A DNA stretch of 52,409 nt from contig CAYLMK010000032.1 of NCBI GenBank assembly GCA_964384945.1, positions 1-52,409 on the forward strand, given 5' to 3'. Shown piece by piece: positions 26,250 through 35,000 of the stretch. How positions within the stretch are numbered: position 1 is the first letter of the stretch; the number at the start of each line of letters is the position of its first letter. A program made the position numbers and the translations under genes. The notes beneath the pieces were generated by a model. That model made no database searches. It was given only the letters and a program-made list of their open reading frames with translations, and had not been told where the DNA came from. The DNA comes from S015-6 sp964384945. Its GTDB lineage: Bacteria; Desulfobacterota; DSWW01.

Positions 26250-27416
26250 GTGCGCATAGTATCCAAGTCACGAAAACCGAACCGGGGGATGCCCATGCCC
26301 CACAGGCATCCCTCGGGGAAACGGAACAAGAAGAGTCGCCGGGGTCGCCTGGAGATGCAGAGGCTCACCGGGACCGGATCGAGCGAGGCGAAGCAAACCG
26401 CCGACCGGGGCATCACCGGCGGAGCGGCCGTCGAACATCCTCTGCCGGTTCTGAACGGTGCGCTTCCCGCTTCTTGCGGGGAAACGCGGATCATCCTCCT
26501 TCCGATCGACCCCTATCTGGTTCATGCCTACTGGGACGTCTCGGACCAGGACCGGGCGTATGTGGGGGCCCTGGTCCGCGAGGGATCCCTTCTGCCCCGG
26601 GCCCTGCTCCGGTTCCACGACGTCACGGCCCTTCCCGTCGGGGGCGTGCGCGCGGCGGGCAGCTTCGACGTGGAGATCGAACTCGGGTCGAGAAACTGGT
26701 ACATACACTTGCTCAGCCCGGAGAAGGCCTATATTGTCGACCTCGGGTTCCGGGGCGCGGAAGGCCGCTTTCACCGGATCGCAAGGTCCAACCGCGTGGA
26801 GACGCCCCGGGCCTGGCCCTGCGGGGAGGCCGGGCAACAGAGCATGCACGTTACCGAGGTTGACGGGGTTCTCTGCGCGGATCTTGTGGCCGGGACAAGG
26901 CCCTCGGACGACCCGGGCCTCCCGCCCTCCGCGCGCGAGACGCTCCATCCTGTCGATGTCGCGGGGCAGGAGATTCCTCCGCGCACGGGATCGGCCGACG
27001 CCGAGCCGTCGGCCGCCGGGGCGGGTGGGGCGGCTGAGCGCGGGCCTGCCCGGGGCCCAGGGACGCTCCCGGAGGCGCGATCCCAGGAACAGCCCTGGAC
27101 CGGCCACGGCGCCCGGAAGCAAGCGCCCGCCCGACCGGTCGAGTCGCGGCCCGCAAGACACTCGCCCCTGCCCCCGTTTCGTTCCCTCCGTGGGGCCGGG
27201 ATTCCCAGGGCGAGTGTGGAAGCGGCGTCCGGCCGCGGGCAGGAACCCCGCCCCGCGGGAGGCGAAGTCCGGCTCGAGCGCCCGCGGACCGCGGGAAGCC
27301 CGCCGGGCCGGACCGGGGTCGACCTTTCCGCGCACTGTGAGCAAGGGTTCCTTTTCGGGCTTTCCTCCGGCAGGATCGCCGCCGCCCATGCGGGAGAGGA
27401 GGAAGATGAGGGATGA
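26250..27416 (+). CDS. DUF4912 protein with long disordered Pro/Arg-rich tail
   Basis: A 388-aa protein. Residues about 70-190 form a DUF4912 domain: GETRIILLPIDPYLVHAYWDVS, FDVEIELGSRNWYIHLL and GRFHRIARSNRVETPR. The N-terminal ~45 residues are basic and the C-terminal ~190 are low-complexity (Gly, Pro, Arg, Ala, Ser), ending in a short conserved-looking FLFGLSSG. The domain resembles a small carbohydrate-binding-like fold and co-occurs with GH57 branching enzymes; a scaffold or glucan-binding role is inference. Start is uncertain: GTG at 26250, or ATG at 26289 or 26295. The stop overlaps the GH57 start by 11 bp. Confidence 0.8.
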   Translation: MRIVSKSRKPNRGMPMPHRHPSGKRNKKSRRGRLEMQRLTGTGSSEAKQTADRGITGGAAVEHPLPVLNGALPASCGETRIILLPIDPYLVHAYWDVSDQDRAYVGALVREGSLLPRALLRFHDVTALPVGGVRAAGSFDVEIELGSRNWYIHLLSPEKAYIVDLGFRGAEGRFHRIARSNRVETPRAWPCGEAGQQSMHVTEVDGVLCADLVAGTRPSDDPGLPPSARETLHPVDVAGQEIPPRTGSADAEPSAAGAGGAAERGPARGPGTLPEARSQEQPWTGHGARKQAPARPVESRPARHSPLPPFRSLRGAGIPRASVEAASGRGQEPRPAGGEVRLERPRTAGSPPGRTGVDLSAHCEQGFLFGLSSGRIAAAHAGEEEDEG

Positions 27417-28998
27417 AGGGCTTTTTTCCAAGGGCTTTCTTGCCATCGTCCTGCACGCGCACCTTCCCTACGTGAGACACCCCGAATACGAGGACTCGCT
27501 CGAGGAGAACTGGCTGTATGAGGCAATCACGGAGACCTACATCCCGGTTCTCAGCGTTCTCGAGGGCCTCGTGCGGGACGGAGTGGATTTCCGTCTGACG
27601 CTGTCCTTGAGCCCCACGCTTTCCTCGATGCTCCTCGATCCGTTTCTTCAGTCCCGCTACGACAGGAGGCTCCGGAGCCTGCTGGAATTGGCCGGCAAAG
27701 AAGAGAACCGCACGCGGGCGGAGCCGAGGTTGCACAGGCTGGCCTGCATGTACCGGGAACGGCTCGAACGCATCCATCAAAGCTACCACCGCTTCTACAA
27801 GAGAAACCTGGTCCGCGCCTTCGGCCGCCTCGAGGCCCTCGGGAAGATCGAGATCATCGCCAGCGCGGCCACCCACGGCTATCTGCCGATCCTCTCCGTC
27901 AACCCGGCGGCCGTCCGGACACAGATCCGGCTGGGGGTTGAACACCATCTGCGGCTTTTTGGAAGACGGCCACGCGGCTTCTGGCTGCCGGAATGCGGCT
28001 ACAGCCCCGGCATGGACAGAATGTTGGAGGAGCAAGGGATTCGGTATACGATCCTCGAGACACACGGGCTCACCCGCGCCTGCCCACGACCCACCCGGGG
28101 CGTCTACGCGCCGGTCTACTGCCCGTCCGGCGTGGCCGCCTTCGGCCGGGACCCCGAGTCATCCAAAGAGGTTTGGAGTTCGGTCGACGGCTATCCCGGG
28201 GACTACGACTACCGTGAGTTCTACCGGGACATCGGCTACGACCTCGACATGGACTATATCGGGCCCCACATCCATCGGGACGGGATCCGCATCGACACCG
28301 GTTTCAAGTATTACCGGGTTACCGGCAGGGGGAACCACAAGGATCACTACGACCCGGACCGGGCCGCGGAAAAGGCCGAGATGCACGCAGAGGACTTCGT
28401 TGCCAAGAGGGAGTCGCAGGCCGAGCGTCTCGCCGCGGCGATGGATCGGAAACCGCTGATCGTCGCCCCGTTTGATGCCGAGCTTTTCGGCCACTGGTGG
28501 TTCGAAGGGCCGGCCTGGCTCGATCATGTCCTGCGCAAGGCCGCCTCCGGAAGGCGCAAGGTGAGGCTCGTAACGCTTTCCGAATATCTGGACGAGTATC
28601 CGACGAACGAGGTGGCCACCCCGAGCATGTCCAGCTGGGGCGACAAGGGATTCAGCGCGGTTTGGCTGAACGGAACGAACGACTGGATCTATCCGCATCT
28701 CCACTGGGCCGCCAAGGAACTGGAGGCCTGGGGCCGCCGGAGAGTCACCGGCCTGCGGAAGCGGGCCCTCGATCAAGGCGTCAGAGAACTGCTGTTGGCG
28801 CAGGCCAGCGACTGGGCATTCATGATGAACGCAGGGACCATGGCCGAGTATGCCTCCCGCAGAACCCGGGGCCATCTCTGTCGACTGCAGAGGCTCCTGG
28901 GCGACGCGGAGGCCGACCGTATCGACGAGGCCTGGCTCTCGACCATCGAGATGCAGGACAACCTCTTTCCCGAGATCGACTACCGCTCCTTTTCCTGA
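27406..28998 (+). CDS. GH57 1,4-alpha-glucan branching enzyme (DUF1957-containing)
   Basis: A 530-aa GH57 enzyme creating alpha-1,6 branches. The N-terminal AIVLHAHLPYVRHP is GH57 motif 1; GFWLPECGYSPG carries the predicted nucleophile Glu and APFDAELFGHWWFEGP the acid/base Asp. The C-terminal helical DUF1957 region includes NDWIYPHLHWAAKELE and LLLAQASDWAFMMNAGTM. Length and motifs match bacterial/thermophile GH57 branching enzymes such as those of Thermus and Thermococcus. No GH13-type GlgB is seen in the window, so this is likely the branching enzyme of the locus. ATG at 27406 follows GAGAGGAGGA. Confidence 0.92.
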   Translation: MRDEGLFSKGFLAIVLHAHLPYVRHPEYEDSLEENWLYEAITETYIPVLSVLEGLVRDGVDFRLTLSLSPTLSSMLLDPFLQSRYDRRLRSLLELAGKEENRTRAEPRLHRLACMYRERLERIHQSYHRFYKRNLVRAFGRLEALGKIEIIASAATHGYLPILSVNPAAVRTQIRLGVEHHLRLFGRRPRGFWLPECGYSPGMDRMLEEQGIRYTILETHGLTRACPRPTRGVYAPVYCPSGVAAFGRDPESSKEVWSSVDGYPGDYDYREFYRDIGYDLDMDYIGPHIHRDGIRIDTGFKYYRVTGRGNHKDHYDPDRAAEKAEMHAEDFVAKRESQAERLAAAMDRKPLIVAPFDAELFGHWWFEGPAWLDHVLRKAASGRRKVRLVTLSEYLDEYPTNEVATPSMSSWGDKGFSAVWLNGTNDWIYPHLHWAAKELEAWGRRRVTGLRKRALDQGVRELLLAQASDWAFMMNAGTMAEYASRRTRGHLCRLQRLLGDAEADRIDEAWLSTIEMQDNLFPEIDYRSFS

Positions 28999-29043
28999 GC
29001 TACCATCCCAGGCCCGTTCCCCCACTCATAGCTGTCAGCGATT

Positions 29044-29138
29044 AGCTTTCAGCTCCCAACCACCCCTCTCGATGACACATGGGGGGCTGGGTGGGGAGCT
29101 AACAGCTAACAGCTAACAGCTAACAGCTAACAGCTAAT
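29044..29138. repeat. Heptamer direct repeats adjoining a long imperfect hairpin
   Basis: Between the convergent GH57 and GH13 genes, six tandem copies of AGCTAAC run from 29097 to 29138 (five perfect, the last AGCTAAT). The repeat edge is also the right arm of an imperfect inverted repeat: AGCTTTCAGCTCCCAACCAC from 29044 pairs with GTGGGGAGCTAACAGCT around 29090-29110, enclosing a short loop. The whole 155-bp gap contains nothing else. It may act as a bidirectional transcription barrier; there is no T-run typical of an intrinsic terminator. Confidence 0.7.
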
Positions 29139-29153
29139 GCCCCCTGACCCCTC

Positions 29154-30440
29154 TCACTCCTCCGGCACAGGGTCCCGGGTTGTGATCAGCACGATCCCCC
29201 GGCCGGGGCCGAGCTCGTACGAAAAGGGCTCCGGAATGTAGTCGAGAGGTTCTTCCGGGGAGATGTCCACGAGCGGCGCCCCGGCCTGCACGAGATCGCG
29301 GATGCGGGGCGTGGAGAAGTGCTGCCGGCTGCGGATGTCCTTGTTCAGCACCAGAAGGGCTTCCTCCTGGGAGCGGACCGAGCCCTTCCACATAACCAGG
29401 ACATTCGGGTTGGCGGTGCTCAGGATCTCGGTGGGGGCCTCCTCCTGAAAGATCGGGTGTTCCGCCTTGATCGCGTTCACCTTCCGGATGAACCCGGACA
29501 GGTCGACGCAGGGTTCCTCCCAGTCGCCGGGCCTGGTCTTGACCACGTCAGGCTTCCTGCGTGCGCCGTACTCGAATCCCATCGGCATCAAAACGCCGGC
29601 GGAAAACAGGGCCGCGAAGAGGTAGCGCTGTTTGAGCCCGTCGACGTTCCCCTGAAGCTCCTCACAGAGCCGCCGGGTATCATGGCTCTCCGGGAACCCG
29701 ATGGAAGGGGCGAGTTCTCTCGTGAGGTTGTATTGCTCCATGAGCCAGTGCGCGTTGAAGTCCCACCATTTCGAGCTGTTGAAAATGTAATCGAAGCCGG
29801 CGGAGGCGGTCTTGCGCGTCTGCTCGATCGTGCACCCGAGCGTCTCCGCGGCGAACAGGGCCTCCGGGCACCTCGCTTTCGTCTCCCGGATGAGGCGGCT
29901 CCAGAGGCTTGCCGGGGTCTGGTAGGCCGCATCGCATCGAAAGCCTCGGAAACCCAGGTCCAGCAGGTGATCGACGACACGCCGGAAGAAACGGAACATC
30001 CCCTCAGGGTCTTTCGAATGCCTGTGGTCGAAACGCGCCAGGTCTTTCCACACGACCTTGCGTCCGTTCTCCGTGCAGCCTGGGTGAGCGACCTTGCCGT
30101 CCTTCTCCCAGACGAACCACTCGGGGTGTTTCCTGAGAAGCTCAGCGTCGACCGAGCAGTGGTTGATGACGAGATCGATCATCATGCGCAGGCCTCTGTC
30201 CTGCGCGGCCGCGACCGCGCGCCGCACCTGCTCCTCGGCCGGCCTCCCGCAGCCGGGATCTACCAGCAGCGGGTTGAACCGGAAGTAGTCCGCGATCGCA
30301 TAAAGACTTCCGGAACGGCCCGGCAGTTGAATCGGGTTGACGAAAATCCAGTGGAAGCCCATCTCCGAGGCCCGGGCGAAGTGCCCATCCCATGCGGGAA
30401 ACGGTCCTGCCAGCAGGGGGAACAGGTTGTAGATGATCAT
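29154..30440 (-). CDS. GH13 alpha-amylase family protein
   Basis: A compact 428-aa GH13 enzyme. N-terminal MIIYNLFPLLAGPFPAWDGH leads into the barrel; GLRMMIDLVINHC is GH13 region I, GFRGFRCDAAYQ region II with the nucleophile Asp, ALFAAETLG region III with the acid/base Glu, and FPESHDTRR region IV. The FRCDAA form recalls GlgE-like and related maltosyl-acting enzymes, but the protein is much shorter than GlgE (about 660 aa) and lacks its N-terminal domain, so the reaction is unassigned. ATG at 30440 is preferred to GTG at 30458. It starts 24 bp after metF on the same strand, so it may be the last gene of the redox operon although its function fits the glucan locus. Confidence 0.85.
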   Translation of the reverse strand: MIIYNLFPLLAGPFPAWDGHFARASEMGFHWIFVNPIQLPGRSGSLYAIADYFRFNPLLVDPGCGRPAEEQVRRAVAAAQDRGLRMMIDLVINHCSVDAELLRKHPEWFVWEKDGKVAHPGCTENGRKVVWKDLARFDHRHSKDPEGMFRFFRRVVDHLLDLGFRGFRCDAAYQTPASLWSRLIRETKARCPEALFAAETLGCTIEQTRKTASAGFDYIFNSSKWWDFNAHWLMEQYNLTRELAPSIGFPESHDTRRLCEELQGNVDGLKQRYLFAALFSAGVLMPMGFEYGARRKPDVVKTRPGDWEEPCVDLSGFIRKVNAIKAEHPIFQEEAPTEILSTANPNVLVMWKGSVRSQEEALLVLNKDIRSRQHFSTPRIRDLVQAGAPLVDISPEEPLDYIPEPFSYELGPGRGIVLITTRDPVPEE

Positions 30441-30464
30441 TTTCCCTGTGCCTTCCACGGGTCC

Positions 30465-31349
30465 TTACAGGCCTGCCGCGTCCAAGATGTCCGGGACCAC
30501 TTCTTCCTTGCCGATGGCCATGATGTGCACCCCGTCGCAGACCGTCTCCTCCTTGAGTTGACGGATCATCCGGCCCGCGATCTCGACGCCCTTGGCGATC
30601 TTGGCCCCTTTGGGCGCAGCCTCCATTTCGTCGATCAAGTTCTGGGGCACGAACACGCCCGGCACGTTCTTGTTCATGTAGACGGCCATCTTGTGGGAGG
30701 TGAGCAGGATGATCCCGGCGAGGATCTTCACGCTGAATTTCCGGGCATAGTCCATGAACCGCTTGAAGTTTTCCATGTCGTAAATGGCCTGCGTCTGGAT
30801 GAACTCGGCACCGGCCTCCACCTTCTTCTCGAACTTGATCAGTTGCGGCTCGATCGGATTGGCCTCGGGAGTGACGATGGCGCCCGCGCAGAAGTCCACG
30901 GCCCCGTCCAGGTCGTTGCCGCCCAGGTCCTTGCCCGTTTCCAGGGTTCGCACGGCGCGCAGCAACTGCACCGAGTCGAGGTCGAAGACCCCCTTGGCCT
31001 CCTTGTGATCGCCCACGGGGACCGCGTCCCCGGTCAGGCACAGGATGTTGCGGATGCCTCGGCTGTATGCGAAGAGGATGTCCCCCTGGAGGGCGATGCG
31101 GTTGCGGTCCCGGCAGGTCATTTGCAGGATCGGCTCCCCCCCCTTCTCCTTGATGAAGAGCGTTCCGCCCACGGAAGGGTAGCGCATGACCGAACTCTGG
31201 TTGTCGGTCACGTTCATGCCGTCGACCCGGTCCTTGAGGAGGTCGATGTGGTGAAGCATGGGCTCGATGTTCGTGCCTTTGGGAGGGCCGATCTCGCTCG
31301 TGACCACAAACTTGCCGGACCGCAGGGCTTCCCTGAATGCGTGTTCCAT
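30465..31349 (-). CDS. metF: Methylenetetrahydrofolate reductase MetF
   Basis: A 294-aa flavin TIM-barrel enzyme interconverting methylene-THF and methyl-THF. Family features: KFVVTSEIGPPKGT at the N-terminus, VDGMNVTDNQSSVMRYP, MTCRDRNRIALQGD and ILCLTGDAVPVGDH in the folate/FAD region, then GAEFIQTQAIYD. It is preceded by metV (5-bp gap), as in acetogens and other users of the acetyl-CoA pathway where MetF needs MetV and a further electron-delivery module. GGGAGGG lies eight bases before the ATG. The electron donor is probably the flavin/Fe-S complex encoded just upstream rather than NADPH directly. Confidence 0.93.
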   Translation of the reverse strand: MEHAFREALRSGKFVVTSEIGPPKGTNIEPMLHHIDLLKDRVDGMNVTDNQSSVMRYPSVGGTLFIKEKGGEPILQMTCRDRNRIALQGDILFAYSRGIRNILCLTGDAVPVGDHKEAKGVFDLDSVQLLRAVRTLETGKDLGGNDLDGAVDFCAGAIVTPEANPIEPQLIKFEKKVEAGAEFIQTQAIYDMENFKRFMDYARKFSVKILAGIILLTSHKMAVYMNKNVPGVFVPQNLIDEMEAAPKGAKIAKGVEIAGRMIRQLKEETVCDGVHIMAIGKEEVVPDILDAAGL

Positions 31350-31354
31350 CGGAA

Positions 31355-32011
31355 TTACCCTCCCTCGACGGCGAGCTCGATCCTGCCGGGCCTCGCCGTC
31401 GCCTGAAAGTTCTTCGGTTTGCAGTAGTTCTTCATGAGATCGAGCCTGCCGTTTTCCTTGAGGCGGTTGTAGATCAGGGTCCACGCGCAGTCGATGGAGC
31501 TGTCGATCTCGCACTTTCCGTTGTTCGTCCCGCCGCACGGGCCGTTCAGGAGCCCCTTGTGACAGGAGGTGACCGGACAGATCCCGGCGGTCTGGGCCAA
31601 CACGCAGTCCCCGCACTGCATGCACACCTCGGAGAAGCGGCCCGGGGACGTCTCCAGGCCGAAGAAGAGCGTATCCAGCGCGGGCTGCACGGGCCGGCCC
31701 GCGTAGCCGGCGACGGTCTGGACTCCGAAGGCGCAGGACATGACCAGGGCTACCTGGGCGTCTTGCATGGCCTCGCGGTTCTGCTCCATGCACTCGTGGG
31801 TGAGCGTATCGCAGGCGGTGGGAATGACCAGGGTGCCGGTGACGAGCTTGCCTGCCTCCTCGAGGGCCTTCGCCATGGCCGCCACCTGCTCGACACCGCC
31901 GGTGCGGCACATCGTGGCGCAGGTTCCGCATCCTGCGACGAACACGCGGTCATACCCTTCCAGCCCCTTCAACACGGCCTCCTTGGGCTTCGCGCGGGTG
32001 ATGGACTTCAT
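31355..32011 (-). CDS. metV: MetV-type methylenetetrahydrofolate reductase C-terminal-domain protein
   Basis: A 218-aa Cys-rich protein of the MTHFR C-terminal (MetV) family, partner of MetF in acetogens. Cys motifs: VAGCGTCATMC near the N-terminus, SCAFG in the middle, and the C-terminal cluster VCMQCGDCVLAQTAGICPVTSC plus LNGPCGGTNNGKC. The family binds Fe-S clusters or zinc and passes electrons to MetF. AAAGGAG lies six bases before the start; the stop is just 5 bp before metF. Its position between the large flavoprotein gene and metF supports a role as the electron conduit. Confidence 0.88.
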   Translation of the reverse strand: MKSITRAKPKEAVLKGLEGYDRVFVAGCGTCATMCRTGGVEQVAAMAKALEEAGKLVTGTLVIPTACDTLTHECMEQNREAMQDAQVALVMSCAFGVQTVAGYAGRPVQPALDTLFFGLETSPGRFSEVCMQCGDCVLAQTAGICPVTSCHKGLLNGPCGGTNNGKCEIDSSIDCAWTLIYNRLKENGRLDLMKNYCKPKNFQATARPGRIELAVEGG

Positions 32012-32032
32012 GACGGCTCCTTTCGCGGATGG

Positions 32033-35000
32033 TTACTTTTCCAGGTCGCAACGGAGGCAGCGCCTCGCCTCTTCGCGGGCCTGTTCCTCGGAAAACCCCA
32101 CTTCGATCTCCTCGAAGCTTGTGACTCTCCTCTTGGGAGGGCGGACGGGCATGGCCACCCTGGGCTTCTCTCCGAGGTCCTCCTGGAGGTCCTCCACCCT
32201 CGCCTCGGCCGGCGGTGCGCTCGCCTTTACGTCGTAGAGCTCCACCCGGCTCCTGTCCCCGCAGAGGTACTTGTCGATCGCCACCGCGCCCCGCCTGCCC
32301 GCGGCGATGGCCGTGATGACGAAGGCGGGGCCGGTCACGAAATCGCCGCCCGCGAAAACCCCGGGGATGTTGGTGGACAGGTTGTCCGGATCCACACTCA
32401 ACATTTCCCACCGCGTCCTCTCGAGCTTGGAGTCGGGAGGAAGAAAGGAGAGGTCCGGCGCCTGTCCGACGGCCGGGATGACCGTGTCCACCTCGGTGGT
32501 GAACTCCGAGCCCGGAATCGGGATGGGCCGTCGCCGGCCGCTATCGTCCGCCTCGCCGAGCCGCATCCGGATGCACTGCAGCCCCGAGACCCTCCACCGC
32601 TCGGACAGGATCCTCGTCGGCGTGGTCAGAAAATGAAACTGAACCCCCTCGGCCACCGCCTCGTCGAACTCGAGGTCCGTGACCGGCATCTCGTCCCGGG
32701 ACCTCCGGTAATAGACCTCCACCCGCTCGGCGCCGAGACGCAAGGCGCTCCGTGCAGAGTCGACCGCCGTGTTTCCCCCGCCGATGACCGCCACGCGCGG
32801 CCCCACCGACACGCCTCTGCCCTGCTTGACGTCCCGAAGAAAGCTCAGGCCGTACATGAGCCCGCTCAGTCCGTCCACCTCCCCCGGAATGCCGATGTGC
32901 TGGCTCTTCTGGGTGCCTGCGGCGATGAACACGGCCCCGTATCCCTGGTCCATCAGGTGCTCGATCGTGAAGTTCATGTTGACGGGCGAGTTGTACCGGA
33001 TCTCGACGCCGCAGTCGCGGATGTAGTTGATCTCGTTCTCGATGACCTCCAGGGGCAGGCGGAAGGCGGGAACGCCGACGGCCAGCATGCCCCCGCCCAC
33101 GGGAAGGGCCTCGAACACGGTGGCGCCGTAACCCATGCGCGCCAGGTAAAATGCGCACGTCAGGCCGGTCGGCCCGGCCCCGACCACGGCGACCCTCTGG
33201 GGCCTGGTCCGGGGAAACGGGGTCGGCGGCGGGTGGCCGTTGCAAAAGTAGCGGTCCGCGGCGAACCGCTTCAGGGAGCGGATGGCTACCGGGTCGTCGA
33301 GCTCCCCGCGGCGGCATTTCGTCTCGCACGGATGGTGGCAGATCCGGCCGCATATGGCAGGGAAGGGGTTGCGTTCCCGGATGATCTCCACGGCCCGGTC
33401 GTACTCGCCCTGAGCGATGGCGGCCACATACCGGGGCACGTTGATCCCCACCGGGCAGGTGTGCTGGCACGGCGAGATCATGAGCGCGTCGCACACCGCG
33501 GCCGGGCAGCGCTTGTCCCGGATGTGCGCCTCGTACTCGTGCGCGAAGTGCTGAAGCGTGGAGAGCACCGGCTTCGGGCAGGTCTGCCCGAGGCCGCAGA
33601 GCGAGCAGTCCTTGACCGTGTTGCCGATTCTTCGCAGCGCGTCCAGGTCTCCCGGCCTTCCGCGCCCCTGGGTGATGCGCGTCAGAATCGAGAGCATCTG
33701 CTTGGTGCCGAGGCGGCACGGCGTGCACTTGCCGCAGGACTCGGATTGGGTGAAGCTCAGGAAGTAGCGGGCGATCTCCACCATGCAGGTGTTCTCGTCC
33801 ATGACAACCATGCCGCCCGAGCCCATGATCGCGCCGATCTGCTGAAGCGACCCGTAGTCGATCGGCAGGTCGAGGTAGCGCTCCGAGACGCATCCTCCGG
33901 AGGGGCCGCCCATCTGCACCGCCTTGAATCTTCGGCCCTTGGGAATTCCGCCCCCCACCTCGAAGATGACCTCCCGCATGCTCGTGCCGATGGGCACCTC
34001 GACCAGGCCGGTGTTCTTCACCTTCCCGGCGAGCGAGAACACCTTGGTTCCCTTGCTCTCCCCGGTGCCGACCGAGGCGAACTTCTCCGGGCCTTCCAGC
34101 ATCACGATCGGGACGTTGGCGAGGGTCTCTACGTTGTTGATGCACGTGGGCTTTCCGTCCAGACCGGCCTGCACCGGGAAGGGCGGCCTCGGCCTGGGCA
34201 TCCCCCGCTTGCCCTCGATCGAGGCCAGGAGCGCGGTCTCCTCGCCGCAGACAAAGGCGCCCGCCCCCTCCTTGATCTTCACGTCGAAGGAGAGGCCGGT
34301 CCCCAGGATGTTCTCGCCGAGCAGGCCCATGCCCGCGGCCTCCCGGACCGCGATCTTCAGGTTCTCGACCGCGATGGGGTACTCGGCCCGGACGTAGACA
34401 TAGCCCTTGGAGGCGCCGATCGCATAGGCTGCGATCAGCATGCCTTCCAGCACCCGGTGCGGGTCGCCTTCCAGGACGGCCCTGTCCATGAACGCGCCCG
34501 GGTCCCCCTCGTCCGCGTTGCAGACTACGTACTTCGGATCGCCCTTGGCCGCGCGGGCGAAGCGCCACTTCCTTCCGGTCGGAAACCCCGCGCCCCCTCT
34601 GCCCCGGAGCCCGGACCGGTCCATCTGATCGATCACCTCTTCCGGGCTCATGGCGGCGAGCACCTTGGCAAGGGCCTTGTAGCCGTCGTTGGCGAGGTAG
34701 TGTGAGAGGTTGGTGGGGTCGATCTTGCCGCAGTTGGCAAGCACCCTGCGCTGCTGGCTGCGGTAAAAGGGGATGTCGCCCGGGTGCACGCAGAGCCTTC
34801 CCCGTTTGTCTTCCTCCCGGTAGAGCAGCCGCTCGACGATCTGCCCGCCGAGAATCGTGCGGCTGACGATCTCCCGGGCGTCCGCCGGATCGACCTGCTG
34901 GTAGAAGAGGCCTAGCGGATCGACGGCGAGCACCGGAGCCCGGGCGCAGAAGCCGTGGCATCCCGTCTCCCGGATCTCCACGTCGTCGACGAGCCCCTTA

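Noticed and set aside
29097..29138. CRISPR-like array
   Set aside because: Heptamers are contiguous without spacers and no cas gene is near.
31337..34705. 1122-codon open frame on the + strand opposite the NuoF-GltD, MetV and MetF genes
   Set aside because: It is antisense to three genes with clear motifs, its composition is His/Arg/Gly/Asp-biased without domains, and long shadow frames are expected in GC-rich DNA.
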